From: Dillenia suffruticosa
Lineage: Eukaryota; Streptophyta; Magnoliopsida; Dilleniales; Dilleniaceae
Length of the DNA stretch: 64,000 bases
Assembly (NCBI GenBank): GCA_033439265.1
Contig: JAVTVX010000012.1
Coordinates: 15,721,501 to 15,785,500, forward strand
Direction: 5' to 3'
Shown here: piece after piece, positions 24,155-34,858 of the stretch
Layout of the letters: the number at the start of each line of letters is the position of its first letter
Numbering within the stretch: the stretch's first letter is position 1
The notes under the pieces: model-generated
What the model saw: only the letters and a program-made list of their open reading frames with translations
What the model was told of the DNA's origin: nothing
Database searches by the model: none
Made by a program: the position numbers and the translations under genes

Positions 24155-26060
24155 TCATTGTATTCTTTTTTCTACATTTTTCCAATCTTTAATGCAAATT
24201 AAGGATTCTAAAGTATCGTCCGCTAAATTTGTACGTTTTTCGATTAACACTCGACCACATGCACTAAAAGCACTTTCCGATGGCACTGTGGATACCGGAG
24301 GAGTTAGTACATCTTTAGCCACTGGGGCCAAAATTGGATAATACGATACATTATTTTTCCACCAACCTAATATATCATATAAATCAGTATCATCAAAACC
24401 TTCTAATTTAGGTGTTTGTTTATATAAAAGTAATTCATTAAATGATGACGAAGGTTTTTATTTGTTTCCTAATATGTGTAAGGGATTAAATGAAAATAAA
24501 GATGATTGAGTGGTATTACTACTACTACTACCTATATTATTAGTATTTAAATTATTTTTTTCCTTTTCATATACTTCAAATATTGCTTGTAAAGTAAAAG
24601 ATATTTGTTATTTTAAAAAATATGGGTTAATAGATGCTTCTGATGGAAAAGTTTGTGCAAAACAATCAATTAATATTTCAGCACTTTCAACTTTAACACG
24701 TAGATCTAATGCACTTGCAACTAAATATAAAATTAGAATTTCTACATAATATTTTAAAAATTTTGTTTTCATAGAAAGAACAATTTCACCAAATCTTTCT
24801 TCATTTTCAAATTTATTAAATATATAAATAATTTTACAAAGATTTGATAACATTAAATGAGTAGTTGGATAATAATATCCGGATAATAAATTTGTACATA
24901 AATAAAATATTTTTAATAATTTAGTAAGTGTAAATGTAAAATCGAAAGCGTTATTATCGATAAAACTATATTCGTAATTTGAATTTACAAATTCAATTAA
25001 AATATTTTGAAAAAAAAGTTCACCTTGTAACATGTCATATGTTGAATTTCACCTAGTGTCACATTCCATTTTAAATATTTTATATTTTTTATTATGTAAC
25101 AAACATAATTGTCTAATTTCTTGGGTTTTTGCAGAAAAATTTCTTATTTGATAAATTAAATCCCGAATAGGTTTTAAAAATAATTCTCGCATTGTTAAAC
25201 CATACTTAACACATAAATTAATTATATGACATGCACATTTAACATGAAAAAAAGTTCCATTTAAAATTGTATTTAAAGAATTTTTTAAACTATTAACTGT
25301 AGTTGTATTAGCCGAAACATTATCAAATGAAATAGAAAAAATTCTATCACTTATTCCATAGTCATGAACAATATTTGAAATTATTCTAGCTATATGTGTA
25401 CCAGAATGTGGAAATTCCCAACGTTGAAAAACTAAAATTATTTTTTCTAAAGACTATGAATTATTTATCCAATGACATGTTACTATAATGTAATATTCTT
25501 TTTTATGTTCATTTTTCCAACTATCCGAACTTAATGAAAATTTACAATCACTAGTCATAAATTGTGTAATTATATCATTTTTTAATTCTTGATAGCTATC
25601 TAATGATCTCTTTCTATCGAATCTTCTACTACTTTTTTTATAATCGGGTTGTAAATATTTTTGTATATATTCTTCAAATACGGGACATGCAACTATGCTA
25701 AGTAGTAATTCTTTTCTTGCTAGCCATTCTATTTGTCCAATTTTTTTTTTATCTGAATTATATTTAAATATATCAGTTATATTATCTTCCCCTGTACCAA
25801 TTTGTATTTGTCTTGTTTGTGGTAATTTATTTGGATAATTATTAACTAAATGTTTTCTAAGTGTGCCTACCCCCTAACCCTTCAAAATTTATATTTTTGA
25901 TGACAAATTTTACAAATTGCTTTTTGTTTTTCATGTTTTTTCTAAAAAAAATGTTTATATATTAATATCATCTTTTTTAGTCCGTGTTGTATTAGATTCT
26001 GTATTACTAGATTCAGTTTCTTCGAAAAGAGTTTCAATATCTATATTATCGGGAATTTCA
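24155..26060 (-). pseudogene. hAT transposase (BED-type zinc finger, RNase H-like core, C-terminal dimerisation domain), nearly intact
   Basis: Reading down from about 26060: an acidic start, then a BED-finger remnant AICKICHQKY...GTLRKHLVNNYP with a frameshift and stop inside. Next come FSLSSDSWKNEHKKEYYIIV and HSGTHIARII, then ISFDNVSANTT and FHVKCACHIINL. The DTR*NSTYDML block near 25050 has TGA where the family has a conserved Trp. After that come ASALDLRVK near 24715, the dimerisation segment DTDLYDILGWWK, and PVSTVPSESAFSACGRVL ending ICIKDWKN, with a stop at 24155-24157. Only a few lesions are visible: the BED frame slip and two Trp-to-stop changes (at about 25050 and 25455). The 5' start could not be fixed. 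The gene probably served transposition of this element and is now inactive. Confidence 0.88.
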
Positions 26061-26619
26061 TTTTGAAAAAAAAAAATGGACGCATATGAGATTATTGAGA
26101 AAATTGTGAAGAGTGTGTTATGACTATTTTATTAAAAATTTAAGAATAAATTTTTAAAATTAAATATACGATTAAATTTTTAAAATGAAATTTAAGATTA
26201 AATTTTAAAAAAAACTTTTAAAATTTAATTTTTTTTAAAAAAAGTAATGCAAATGTAATGCAAATGCAATAAAATAAAGATGCGAAAAAATTAAATGTAT
26301 CGACTTGATAGATATCGCAGTTGTTTTTTACAAAATCTTGAATTTGAGCTCTCAACCTTGAAATCTTGCCAAATCTTGATCAATGTTGAAAATCGTAGAA
26401 AATTTATAATCCTCCCTTCTCCACCCAGACCGTTCTGTAGCAAGAGTACCAGGAAAGTTCCCAGGTAAGAGGTGGAGTTCGTCTGTTCTCGCTTAAGTAT
26501 CTCTTTCCATCGACAATTAATTGCCCACAGACAGAACTTTCCTATACATGCTATGCTGTTGCATACTGAGTCAATGGGTTTCACAAAAGTTTAGAATACA
26601 AAAATGGTAAAAAAGATAA

Positions 26620-26890
26620 TAGAAATGATAATGGTGGAAATGATAATGGAAATGGTATAGAAATTGATAAAAATGGTATAGAAAATGGTATGGAGAATTT
26701 AAATAATGGTGAAAAGGAAATGATAATGTGTTTAATAAAGATAACGGTAGAAATAATAATAGAAATGACATAGAAATTAGTGGAAATGATGTAGAAATTG
26801 ATAGAAATGGTATAGAAAATGGTATATAAAATTTAAAAAATGGTGAAAAGGAAATGATAATGGAAATAGTAATGAAAATTGAGAGAACGT
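26620..26890. repeat. 134-bp-period tandem repeat in the hAT 5' region
   Basis: GAAATTGATAAAAATGGTAT at 26660 recurs at 26794 as GAAATTGATAGAAATGGTAT, and both are followed by agaaaatggtat...ggtgaaaaggaaatgataatg. The whole block is built from degenerate GATAATGGAAATG words. It lies between the transposase start and the GC-rich subterminal region of the transposon. Confidence 0.7.
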
Positions 26891-27200
26891 AGTAATATTG
26901 AGAGAATGTAGATATGAGAGAAAGAGAGATATTTTATTGTTAAGTTTTTAGAAATGGGGTGTAAGGTATTTATAGGAAAATTTTTTGACCTTATGGATCA
27001 AAATAATCTCAAAACTAGCCGTTTTATAGCTGTTGGGAGGGTAAAATTGGAAAAATTAAAAAAAAAATGGGGTATAGCCGTTGGAACCGCCGGGCCGGGC
27101 CGAGCCGAGACGGGCTGGTTCCGGTTCCGAGTCGGTTCCCTTCTCGGGCCAGTTCCAGGCCGGTTCATGGTTCCTAAAAGCCCTGAACCGGCCCAGCCCG

Positions 27201-27238
27201 CTACAGTAACCGGTTCGAGCCGATTCGGGTTACTGTAG
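27201..27238. repeat. Perfect 11-bp stem hairpin in the hAT subterminal region
   Basis: CTACAGTAACC (27201-27211) is followed after 16 nt by GGTTACTGTAG (27228-27238), its exact reverse complement. It lies in the GC-rich subterminal region about 80 bp from the transposon end and may be a transposase-binding or structural element. Confidence 0.75.
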
Positions 27239-28295
27239 CATCGGGGCGGTTCGCGGGCTGGGCTTTTGTCGGGCCAGCCGGGCCTGTTTTCGGGCCCAAA
27301 CCAATCCGGGCTCATGTCTAGATTTTGCTCCACAAATGTAGCTCTACTGACTCGAACGAGATGTGTAGTCATTGGAGCGTTGATTGATAGAACCTGTAAA
27401 AAGGTGTCGAAGGGTACTTTAGTTGAAAAAACTCTGATATTCAAGTTAGAGAGTAGTTTTGAGAATATAAACAAATTAAAAGAGAGAAAACTTTGTAATG
27501 TCTTTTGTGTGTTGGGTGAAGAGTTAAGACAACATACCTGACCAGTGGCCTTCATGATATATATATAGTCTGCATGCCCAATCAGTTACGTATGCCCCCG
27601 GGGTGTAGAAAACCTAGTTTACTTATGAGAGTGTTCCAAGATTATGTGGATCGTGGTGAAGAATTCCCAAGAGATTTAGAATTCTACCAGTTAGAAAAGT
27701 CTGGGCTATCGTAAAGATTCATTTCTTTATCAATAATAGTTAAAGATCTCATTCACAATTCCCAATTACGGGAATTTGTTTTTGCGATTTAGGAAAAAAA
27801 TAAATATTGGCTTAGTGGATGGAATAACAATACCTAGCACAAAGAGGGTGTTAGAGTCGATCATCCAACTAATTGAGAAAGTGCATGTCGATAGGTATCG
27901 AGAGAGCGGACTGTGTCTATCCAACTGAGAAATACATCTCATATTGACAACATATTTTTTGTGTTCGGTCTACTAGACTATGGACTCAAATCTTATGATA
28001 ATGGGTTTTTGGGCCACACTCCATCACTTGTCCCCACTCCTGGTGTCGTTCTGTAAGAAAAGCTTCAGGAGTAGCTTTAAATAGATAAAAATTCAAAAAA
28101 ATGTTAGTGCAATACATTAAATGCGATATGTACTGCTTCGGTTTCCACCAATCGTCTCCAATACGCTTTATAAGGCGTGATGTTTGATTGACTGGTGTAT
28201 TATCGTGTTTTCCATTTGATAGTTTTGCTTTTATGTAGTGAGACAACTTACAAGTCAGGTCATTAGAAATTTGTAAGGAATACTCAAAGATAGAT

Positions 28296-30429
28296 AAAAA
28301 ATTATTGTGTATTCATTAGAGAATCAACGATATCAAGAGTACCATGTTAGAAGAGGAACTATGTGGTGTTCAGAATGACATGTTGTTGGGGAATGACTAC
28401 GCCATTCTATCGACCACCGATGAAGATAGGGCTAACAGGGCACCAAAAGGTCACGTTCCAATATACAAGCAGTACATCAAATACGGTTTGAAGGTGTCAT
28501 ATACGAGCCATATCGCCCAAGCCTTGTTTCAATGGAATATATTTTCGATGATGCTAATCCCCCTAGTGTTTGACGTTTGGTGGTAGTTTGTGATGTCATA
28601 GATGAGTTTCTACAATCTCCATTTCGAATTCGAGATTCTGGAATCTATATTTTCACTCAAACGGTGTGGCTGTGGGGGCTCTACAGAAACGTGGTTCTAC
28701 TTATAGACGAGACTAGAGTCAAGTTGGAAATTCTTTTACAAGGGAACTATCGACAAAAGTTCGATATACAAGTATTTCTTTGTGGAATTTTTGAATAGAG
28801 ATTTAATGCGCTCATTACTAAAGGCCGATAAGGAACCACTTGTTGGGCTAAGGAACTTGTAGCCGTCTCTTCATTTGCAATTGATTCATTTTGTTGGTGG
28901 TTTTTACAAGGCTAAAAAGAGGCATATTTGGGTGGAGGCATTTTTAGATGACGAGATGTTGTAGTTGGCTAGTTTACTATAAGGGGAGAAGAGGAAGATC
29001 AAGAGGCCCCTTCTAGCAGAGAAAAAGGACAGGAAGTTCGTGGACGTTATTGCTTCCCCCAAGGAAAAAGATCTCAAGGAGATAACTACCTATAAGCAAA
29101 TGAGATTAGGGTCAAAGAGGGAGGTGACGGAAGCAAAGAGCATGTTGAACACTGGTAATCCATCAGTTGACACTGTTCCCATTTCATCTCTAAGGCAAAA
29201 GAGAAGAAAGGTTTAACCATTGAACTTGTTGGGTGAGGATGCGAGAGAGGATAAGGGATAAGGCTCTTTGGTTGTGTCAAGGGTTGAAGAGGTTGATAAG
29301 CACAAGTTGGAGGAACATCTCCTTTGCCCTTTTACATTGTATTGTACAGGTGGCATGGGGGGAGATGTCGAGGTTGGAGCAAAGGGATCAGAGAGTGCCG
29401 ATGTGGACCATAGAAAGATTGAAGAGAAAGGAGAGAATACCGAGAGTTTTAGGATAGAGGTAAGGAGAGAAGGAGAGGAGGAGGCCAAGGGACATGCCCC
29501 TAGGGACCGCAAGGGAGCTCGTTTAGACTCGGTGGAGGTGTTGGGTGTAGGACCATTTTCAACCATTCCTTTGATACTAAGGGAAGGCAAGCGGAAAGGG
29601 CCCAAGGGAACTGCTCTTCCCTTTACCATTTATGTCCGACCTTACGATGGACACAAGGGACAAAGTGAATGATGGACTGTGGCAATAAGCACGGGTGACT
29701 ATCGCTATAGTTATGTCGATAGCAGTGAGGCTAGGCAGATAGCAGACCGATGGACTTTCATTGTTCTGAGCTGGAGCTGAACAAGCCATCCCTTGAGCAA
29801 CTCTTGGACTTTCGATGTGATTTCAGAGGCCTGTACTTGCTTGTGTTTCTAATTCTTATAAATCATCACTATATGTTTTGTGCAGACGGTTAACAAAAAT
29901 CAAGAAGGGAGCAGACAATCAATCATCTAAAGCACTGAGCAGACCAAATGGGTGATTGAGGAGCAGAGAACATCTATGGCTATTTTGAATGGTAGAAATA
30001 ATGAAATGGAGTGTCTGAGGATTGACTTGGACGTTGTGCTCCGACGGTACAAGGAGGTCTTAAAGAAATGTGAAGGGTTGGAGGCCAAAGCTAAAGTTCG
30101 TGAGGATGGTTGCAGACCACAAAAGACTGGCCCAAGTGCCCGAAAGGTCTTTTTGGCTTGCTGAGCAGAAGATAGTTGAGTTGGGAGAAATTATCACAAA
30201 AACTATTGATTAGCACAAACGTGTCTAGCGTTGGTTGTTCAAAAGGTTGCAATGTGGTACAAAGATTATTTGTCGAGCGGGATTGATGGATGCTCTGCCT
30301 CCCGATAGCGAGGAGACCAATTCTAAGACACCAAACTCTAGCCTTGTCGCTACTCATGTGGATGGTGCTCCTCTTGAAGGTGTTGCCATTGGTTTAACTC
30401 AGGTCCTCCCATCTCTGACTCCTCCTTGA
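28296..30429 (+). pseudogene. Antisense ORF of the gypsy element: plant 'putative gypsy-type transposon' (Transposase_28-like) relic
   Basis: Plus-strand coding traces run opposite to the element's gag. At 28344-28586 a frame gives APKGHVPIYKQYIKYGLKVS and an IAQALF segment, similar to the P-x-G-x-V-x-(I/V)-Y...F-x-x-G-L-(R/K)-(F/L)-P-L pattern of the plant family annotated as putative gypsy-type transposon (Pfam Transposase_28). 28800-29220 is Lys/Glu-rich (EKKDRKFVDVIASPKEKDLKEI). 29268-29670 is a long charged low-complexity frame. A possible intron with acceptor ttttgtgcag ends near 29887. 29952-30165 (NEMECLRIDLDVVLRRYKEV) looks coiled-coil. Frameshifts and stops divide the frames. Antisense ORFs between the coding region and the 3' LTR are known in Tat-lineage elements; their function is unclear. 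Confidence 0.6.
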
Positions 30430-30630
30430 TTATTTTCTCTAATTCTGTTGTTATTGTTTTTTTTTTTTTATGTTCAAACTCTGGTTTCTTCTTTTTTTTT
30501 TTTGTCAGGGGATCTTCTTTGTTTTTGTTCCTGCTTGGTCGAATCGATGAACATTTGTAGTAACTTTATCAATGAACGTCTCAAGTATAAACACTTGTTT
30601 AAGTATCAAGCGTTGTATTGGTAGTGTATT

Positions 30631-30890
30631 TCATTCGGTTAAGGGAGTGGATCGAGTCTACCCATCGGGAAGGTATATCCCATATTGATGACATATTTAT
30701 TTATCGAGAGAGTGGGCTATATCTACCCATTGGGAAGATATATCCCATATTGATTACATGATCGATTGAGAGAGTAGATCGTGTCATCCGTGGGGAAATA
30801 TATCCCTTATTGATGACACGTTCATTCGGTTGAGAGAGCGGCCGTGCTCATCCTTTATTGATAACATATTCATTCAGTTGTAGTCGTTGC
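30631..30890. repeat. Four tandem ~65-bp units derived from an LTR module
   Basis: A unit of the type CGGTTGAGAGAGTGG...TATATCCCATATTGATGACA recurs at about 30634, 30700, 30763 and 30827, with the last copy shortened. The same module occurs once in each LTR (about 27897-27955 and 33514-33575: tatcgagagagcgg...catattgacgacac). An LTR-derived motif has therefore been multiplied inside the element between the antisense ORF and the protease end. Confidence 0.7.
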
Positions 30891-30929
30891 ATGATTGGGC
30901 GACGTCCTAAAGGTGACCAGAAGTGAGAT

Positions 30930-32905
30930 AGTGCTTTCGAGATATACTGATTCACCTGAGAATCCCTCCCTTAATTAGCTTGGCATGAGGTTGAAGATTT
31001 GTTTGATCGAAACCTATATGTCTAAAAACATTCCAGTAAAGGAGGTTACAGCCAGTGCCTTAGTCGACGAATATTCTCTTTATTTCATACTGTCTAATCT
31101 TGGCGATGACAATGAGGGGATCGTGTCAATCCGAATCAACTCCAATTAGATAACCATCATCGAAATCAATTATTGGTCTTTTCCTTTTGAGTTGCTTTTC
31201 CACTCGCGTGGCAAGAATTTCTTTGGAAGTGGAATCGGACACCTTAGTCATCTGAAAGATTAGGGCCACCATTTGCTTTGCTTCATTCTACTGTCTATGC
31301 CCTTGATTGTCTTGGTGCCGGATCATGAGATGTGACTTGGAAGGAAAGGTACAGAGGGGGATACCCATTCTACACTTGAAGAATCACTCCATCTAGTCAG
31401 TTATGGGTAGCACCCGGAATCAGTTGTTCATTTGGCTCATTTTCTCGCATTGTAACGTGTTGGCCATGGGGTGAGGGCCTTCTATCTTAGCGCTTATGAA
31501 TCTTTGAAGTCGGCCACTTCAAACCATGAACTTAAAAGTTCATCTTTGAGCTTTATGCATTCGTTTGTCAAATTGCCATAATCCCGGTGGAAGTGGCAAT
31601 ACTGCGTTTTGTCTTTCTTTGAGTTATCTTCCTTGGAGTAAGTGGCCACCTGACATAGGGTTTGTTCCTGATTTGTAGTAGAACTTGACTTAGTGCCTCA
31701 TCCAAAGGAGTATAGTTAGTGAATCTTCATTGTTGCGAGGGTCCTTGTCAGCCCCTCTTAAGCGAAGGTCATTGGGGTGTTCGGCCGCCTTCATTTCGAC
31801 CTGGTTGGTTTCGTCGTTGTCGAATGTTTTAGCATCTTATGCGACAATGTACTTTTTTGCATGAACATAGAATTCCTGGATGGTAGATGGGGGGTTCTTT
31901 ATTATAAATGTCTTCATTCCTGATAGTTGTAATCCAATGAGTAATGCGATAGTGTGATGGAATGGTCCAGACTCGAGATCTTCATCATCTCAATTTTGAA
32001 TTTATCAAGGAAGTCCCTCAATGGCTTGTCATCCCTTTGTCTCAAGGAGAGGATTAATGTGGACTTTCTTTTGGTCCCTCTACTGATCACAAAGTGAGTT
32101 TCAAACAGCTATCGAAGTTGGGAGAAACTCTTGATACTGTACGGTGGGAGTAAGTTGAACCATATCGGCGTATCACTCTTTAGAGTCATGGGAAAGTGAT
32201 TGCACATAGCCATATCTGACATGTCACTCGAGATCATCACGATCATGAAGTAGGCCACACGGTCTCGAGGATTGATGGTGCCATCATATCTTTCTATTAG
32301 GGGAAGGAGCACATCATGGGGAATCGACTCCATGGAAACTTTGGGATCAAATGATGTAAGGCTGGTAGCATATTGAGTGACTTTGTCCCTTCTCATGTTG
32401 GTGTGTTTGACTTCATTTGCTATGAGTTTTTTTATATGTTTTCTTATATCATCATGATTATATGTTAGGAAGTTACCGAAGACTCTCGGTGTGTTTTGGG
32501 TTTAAGCCCTTGTGAGCATATGTGACCTAACCCGTGGGAGGAGAATTGTGCTTCTGTTATGAGGATGCGGCCAGGCTCCTCTAGTTGTTTGCTCACACCT
32601 TGTATCTTGGATACGAATATTTCCATTTGGAGTTGAATGGCCCTTTCTAGAGAGACTAGAGCAGGGGATGGAATCAGTTGATTCTGTTGTATGACCAACG
32701 GTCGGGCCTCTGCTTGATGAGGTGGTGCTATCAGGAGTTGATAGCTAAGAGCAGGAATGTCTACAGGATTGTTCGGGGTTGCAGGCTGAATAGCGTCTGT
32801 TGGAGTGGCAATGCGTCCTTCTGCCATGAACATGACCTCGGAAGTAGTTCTAGTCTTTCTCTTTAGAGGCATGATCTTCAATACCATAAAGTGCAAAATA
32901 GTTTT
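30930..32905 (-). pseudogene. gag-protease relic of the gypsy element
   Basis: Reading down from about 32900: a gag N-terminus (MPLKRKTRTT, then a Pro/Gln-rich region) to about 32465. Then the retrotransposon gag domain at 32396-31800: YDGTINPRDRVAYF, CNHFPMTLKSDTPIWFN, LPPYSIKSFSQL, followed after a stop by FETHFV, SLRQRDDKPLRDFLDKF and EFYVHAKKYI. Near 31060 comes an aspartic protease trace, KRIFVD*GTGCNLLYWN, where a stop replaces the residue after the catalytic Asp. Several stops and frame slips are present. The product would be the capsid-forming polyprotein of virus-like particles. Downstream of the protease, where RT should begin, only the ~65-bp repeats and the antisense ORF are found. 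Confidence 0.8.
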
Positions 32906-32938
32906 CTTTCTAGTCTGTTTTCCACGAATGGCGCAATT

Positions 32939-33646
32939 TGTTGGAGGTGGCTTTTACTCTATAGATAGTAGCTTCGTTGACTCGAACCAGGTGAGTAGTC
33001 ATTCGATCGTCTAATTGATGGAACTTGTAAAAAGCCGTCGAAGGATGCTTTGGTGGGAAAGATTTCAACACTCAAGTCAAAGAGCGGTTTTGAGAATAGA
33101 AATAAACTGAAAGAGAGAAAACTCTGTAATGCCTTTTGTGTACCGGATGAAGAGTCAAGAGAACGTATATGGTCGATGGCTTTTATGATGTATATATAGT
33201 CTGCATGTCCAATCAATTACGTATGCCTCAGGGTGTAGAAACCTTAATTTCTTTATGAGAGTATCTCAAGATTACGAGAATCGTGGTAAAGGATTTCCAA
33301 GAGATTTATAATTCCACCAGACAGGAAAGTCCGGGCTATCGTAAAAATTCATTTTCTTATTGATAATAGTTAAAAATCTTCTTCCTAATTAAATGATGTT
33401 ATTTTCGCAATTTAGGGAAAATGTATAATATCTTAGTGGATCGAATAACAATATCGAGCATCGAGAGGGTGTTGAAGCCAATCATCTAACTAACCGAGGA
33501 GTATGTTGATAGGTATCGAGAGAGCGGGCTGTGTATATCCGATTGGGAGATACATCCCATATTGACGACACGTTTCGTTTGTGTACAGTCTATTGGATTA
33601 TGGGCTCAAATCTTATGATAATGGGTCTTTGTGTCATGCTCCATCA
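32939..33646 (-). repeat. 5' LTR of the minus-strand gypsy element
   Basis: 708-bp LTR with TGTTGGAG...CTCCATCA ends. On the minus strand it is followed by the primer-binding-site remnant. It aligns with the split LTR at 23576-28026. Confidence 0.85.
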
Positions 33647-34350
33647 GAAATATTTAATAAAAAATTTATTGAAGAGTATAATTCACGTTAATGATGATAA
33701 AACTATCAAAAATACTTTTCCAATGTAATTCTTCTTTAAATATAGCACAATTATTATATCAAATATCGATATTCCTTTTTGTCTTTAAACTTAATTACCC
33801 CATTTACATTATTAATAGCCGATAGTTCTGCTTCCAAGAGATTTTTATAAATATCCTAACTACCCAAAAAAATGTAAACACAAAATATTTATAAAACAGA
33901 ACAATTAATAAATTCAAATTATACTTTAGAAAACTTACAAAAACCATTGTAAAAAAAAATCAATCAAAAGTATTTAAAAAATTTTATCAACGAAGCATGA
34001 TCAGAAATATTTAATCCAAATTTTATTAAAAAGTAGAATTCATGTTAATGATTATAAAACTATCAAAAATTCTTTTCTAATGTAATCCTTCTTTTTTAAA
34101 TATAGCACAACTATTATATCAAATATCGATATTTCTATATGTCTTTAAACGTAATTATTCCATTTACACAATCAATTGTCGATAGTTATCATTCCAAGTG
34201 GTTTCTATAAATATCCTAACTATTCAAAAAAAATATGGACACAAAATGTTTACGGGATAAAATAATTAATAAATCTAAACCATATTTTAACAAAAAAGAT
34301 TGTTAAGAAAAAAAAATCAATCAAAAGTATATAAAAAAATTTATCAAGGG
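33647..34350. repeat. Two tandem copies of a ~357-bp AT-rich unit
   Basis: GAAATATTTAAT at 33647 recurs at 34004, and the copies stay alignable throughout: actatcaaaaat(a/t)cttttc, atcaaatatcgatatt, taattattccatttac and tcaatcaaaagtat are shared. The first copy begins exactly at the outer edge of the gypsy LTR, so the retrotransposon landed at or near the unit boundary. No coding sequence. Confidence 0.8.
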
Positions 34351-34610
34351 AATATTTACATAACAAAATTCATAAAAATCGTTGTAATATTTATTTCATT
34401 AACCATGGGCACTCCTGCGCGTAGAAGGAAGGCAAGCCCAGTACATTTATAAGAACCCTTGATGCATTTGATTTATTTGGTTTGAAATGTTTCCTCATTT
34501 CTCAACTTTTAGGCTGGTCGAAGCGTGCAATCACGCGCAGCAACGGAGAGTGGGGACTGAAATGTGAAATGTGAAATGTCAAATCTCAAATATTATCGAA
34601 ACTCAGGCCA

Positions 34611-34616
34611 TATAAT
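34611..34616 (+). promoter_or_regulatory. Candidate TATA box of the CBSCBSPB gene
   Basis: TATAATA within gccaTATAATAgga, about 245 bp upstream of the start codon. It is the best TATA-like match in the upstream sequence before the CT-rich leader. The call rests on sequence and position only. Confidence 0.35.
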
Positions 34617-34758
34617 AGGATGGAGGGCATTTATCGTTCAAAAAAACTTGGGGGCGCTGGAGGATTAAATTCGGGTTGGGATTGCGAAAAAGAAAGAAGC
34701 GGAGAGAGACGCCACACCACTCACCACCTTCCGCGCCCATAAGGAGAAGAGAGGGATA

Positions 34759-34761
<3 letters not shown>

Positions 34762-34802
<41 letters not shown>
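34762..34802 (+). repeat. (CT)n microsatellite in the 5' leader
   Basis: About 20 uninterrupted CT dinucleotides, ending 56 bp before the ATG at 34859. CT/GA tracts are common in plant 5' untranslated regions. The number of units probably varies between individuals. Confidence 0.9.
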
Positions 34803-34805
<3 letters not shown>

Positions 34806-34858
34806 CAGACAGAAGAAACCCTAACAGAGATTTTGAATTGAATTGAAATTTGATAGGG

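Larger units (their letters stand above)
23595..27320 (-). mobile_element. Complete hAT DNA transposon with 8-bp TSD
   Basis: The terminal inverted repeats are TAGACATG at 23595 and CATGTCTA ending at 27320. They are flanked by GATTTCGC (23587-23594) and GATTTTGC (27321-27328), an 8-bp target duplication with one mismatch, as expected for hAT. Both ends carry GC-rich subterminal arrays (CCGGGCCGGG-like, about 23605-23790 and 27085-27300) that stand out against the AT-rich surroundings. A hAT transposase relic lies on the minus strand between them. The target is an LTR of the gypsy element, so this insertion is the younger of the two. Confidence 0.92.
23576..28026 (-). repeat. 3' LTR of the minus-strand gypsy element, split by the hAT insertion
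   Basis: The LTR consists of 23576-23594 plus 27321-28026 around the hAT element. It aligns with the LTR at 32939-33646 through shared stretches such as TAGTCATT, AACCTGTAAAAA, AACTCTGTAATG-like, TATATATAGTCTGCATG and TCAAATCTTATGATAATGGG. Visible divergence between copies is substantial, so the element is old. Confidence 0.85.
23576..33646 (-). mobile_element. Gypsy-type LTR retrotransposon (minus strand), gag plus antisense ORF, no pol seen
   Basis: The two LTRs begin TG(A/T)TGGAGG at 23576 and 32939 and end CTCCATCA at 28026 and 33646, giving TGATGGAG...CTCCATCA inverted ends. Next to the LTR at 32939 the minus strand reads CA then AATTGCGCCATTCGTGGA, a decayed form of the (T)TGGCGCC...CTGTGG primer-binding site common in plant gypsy elements. 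Next to 28026 the minus strand is purine-rich (GGAGTGGGGACAAG), a polypurine tract. Orientation is therefore minus. Flanks CAAAT and GAAAT match at 4 of 5 bases as target duplication. Inside are a gag/protease relic (minus) and an oppositely oriented coding relic (plus). No RT, RNase H or integrase was recognised, so it is probably non-autonomous, resembling Tat-type or TR-GAG derivatives. A hAT element sits inside one LTR. Confidence 0.8.

Noticed and set aside
26998..27555. 185-residue minus-strand open frame
   Set aside because: It runs across the hAT terminus and target duplication into the LTR, so it joins unrelated sequences and cannot be an ancestral gene.
29213..29629. 138-residue minus-strand open frame within the gypsy element
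   Set aside because: It is the opposite strand of the charged, low-complexity antisense ORF. It has Ser/Pro-rich shadow composition and no gag or pol motif.
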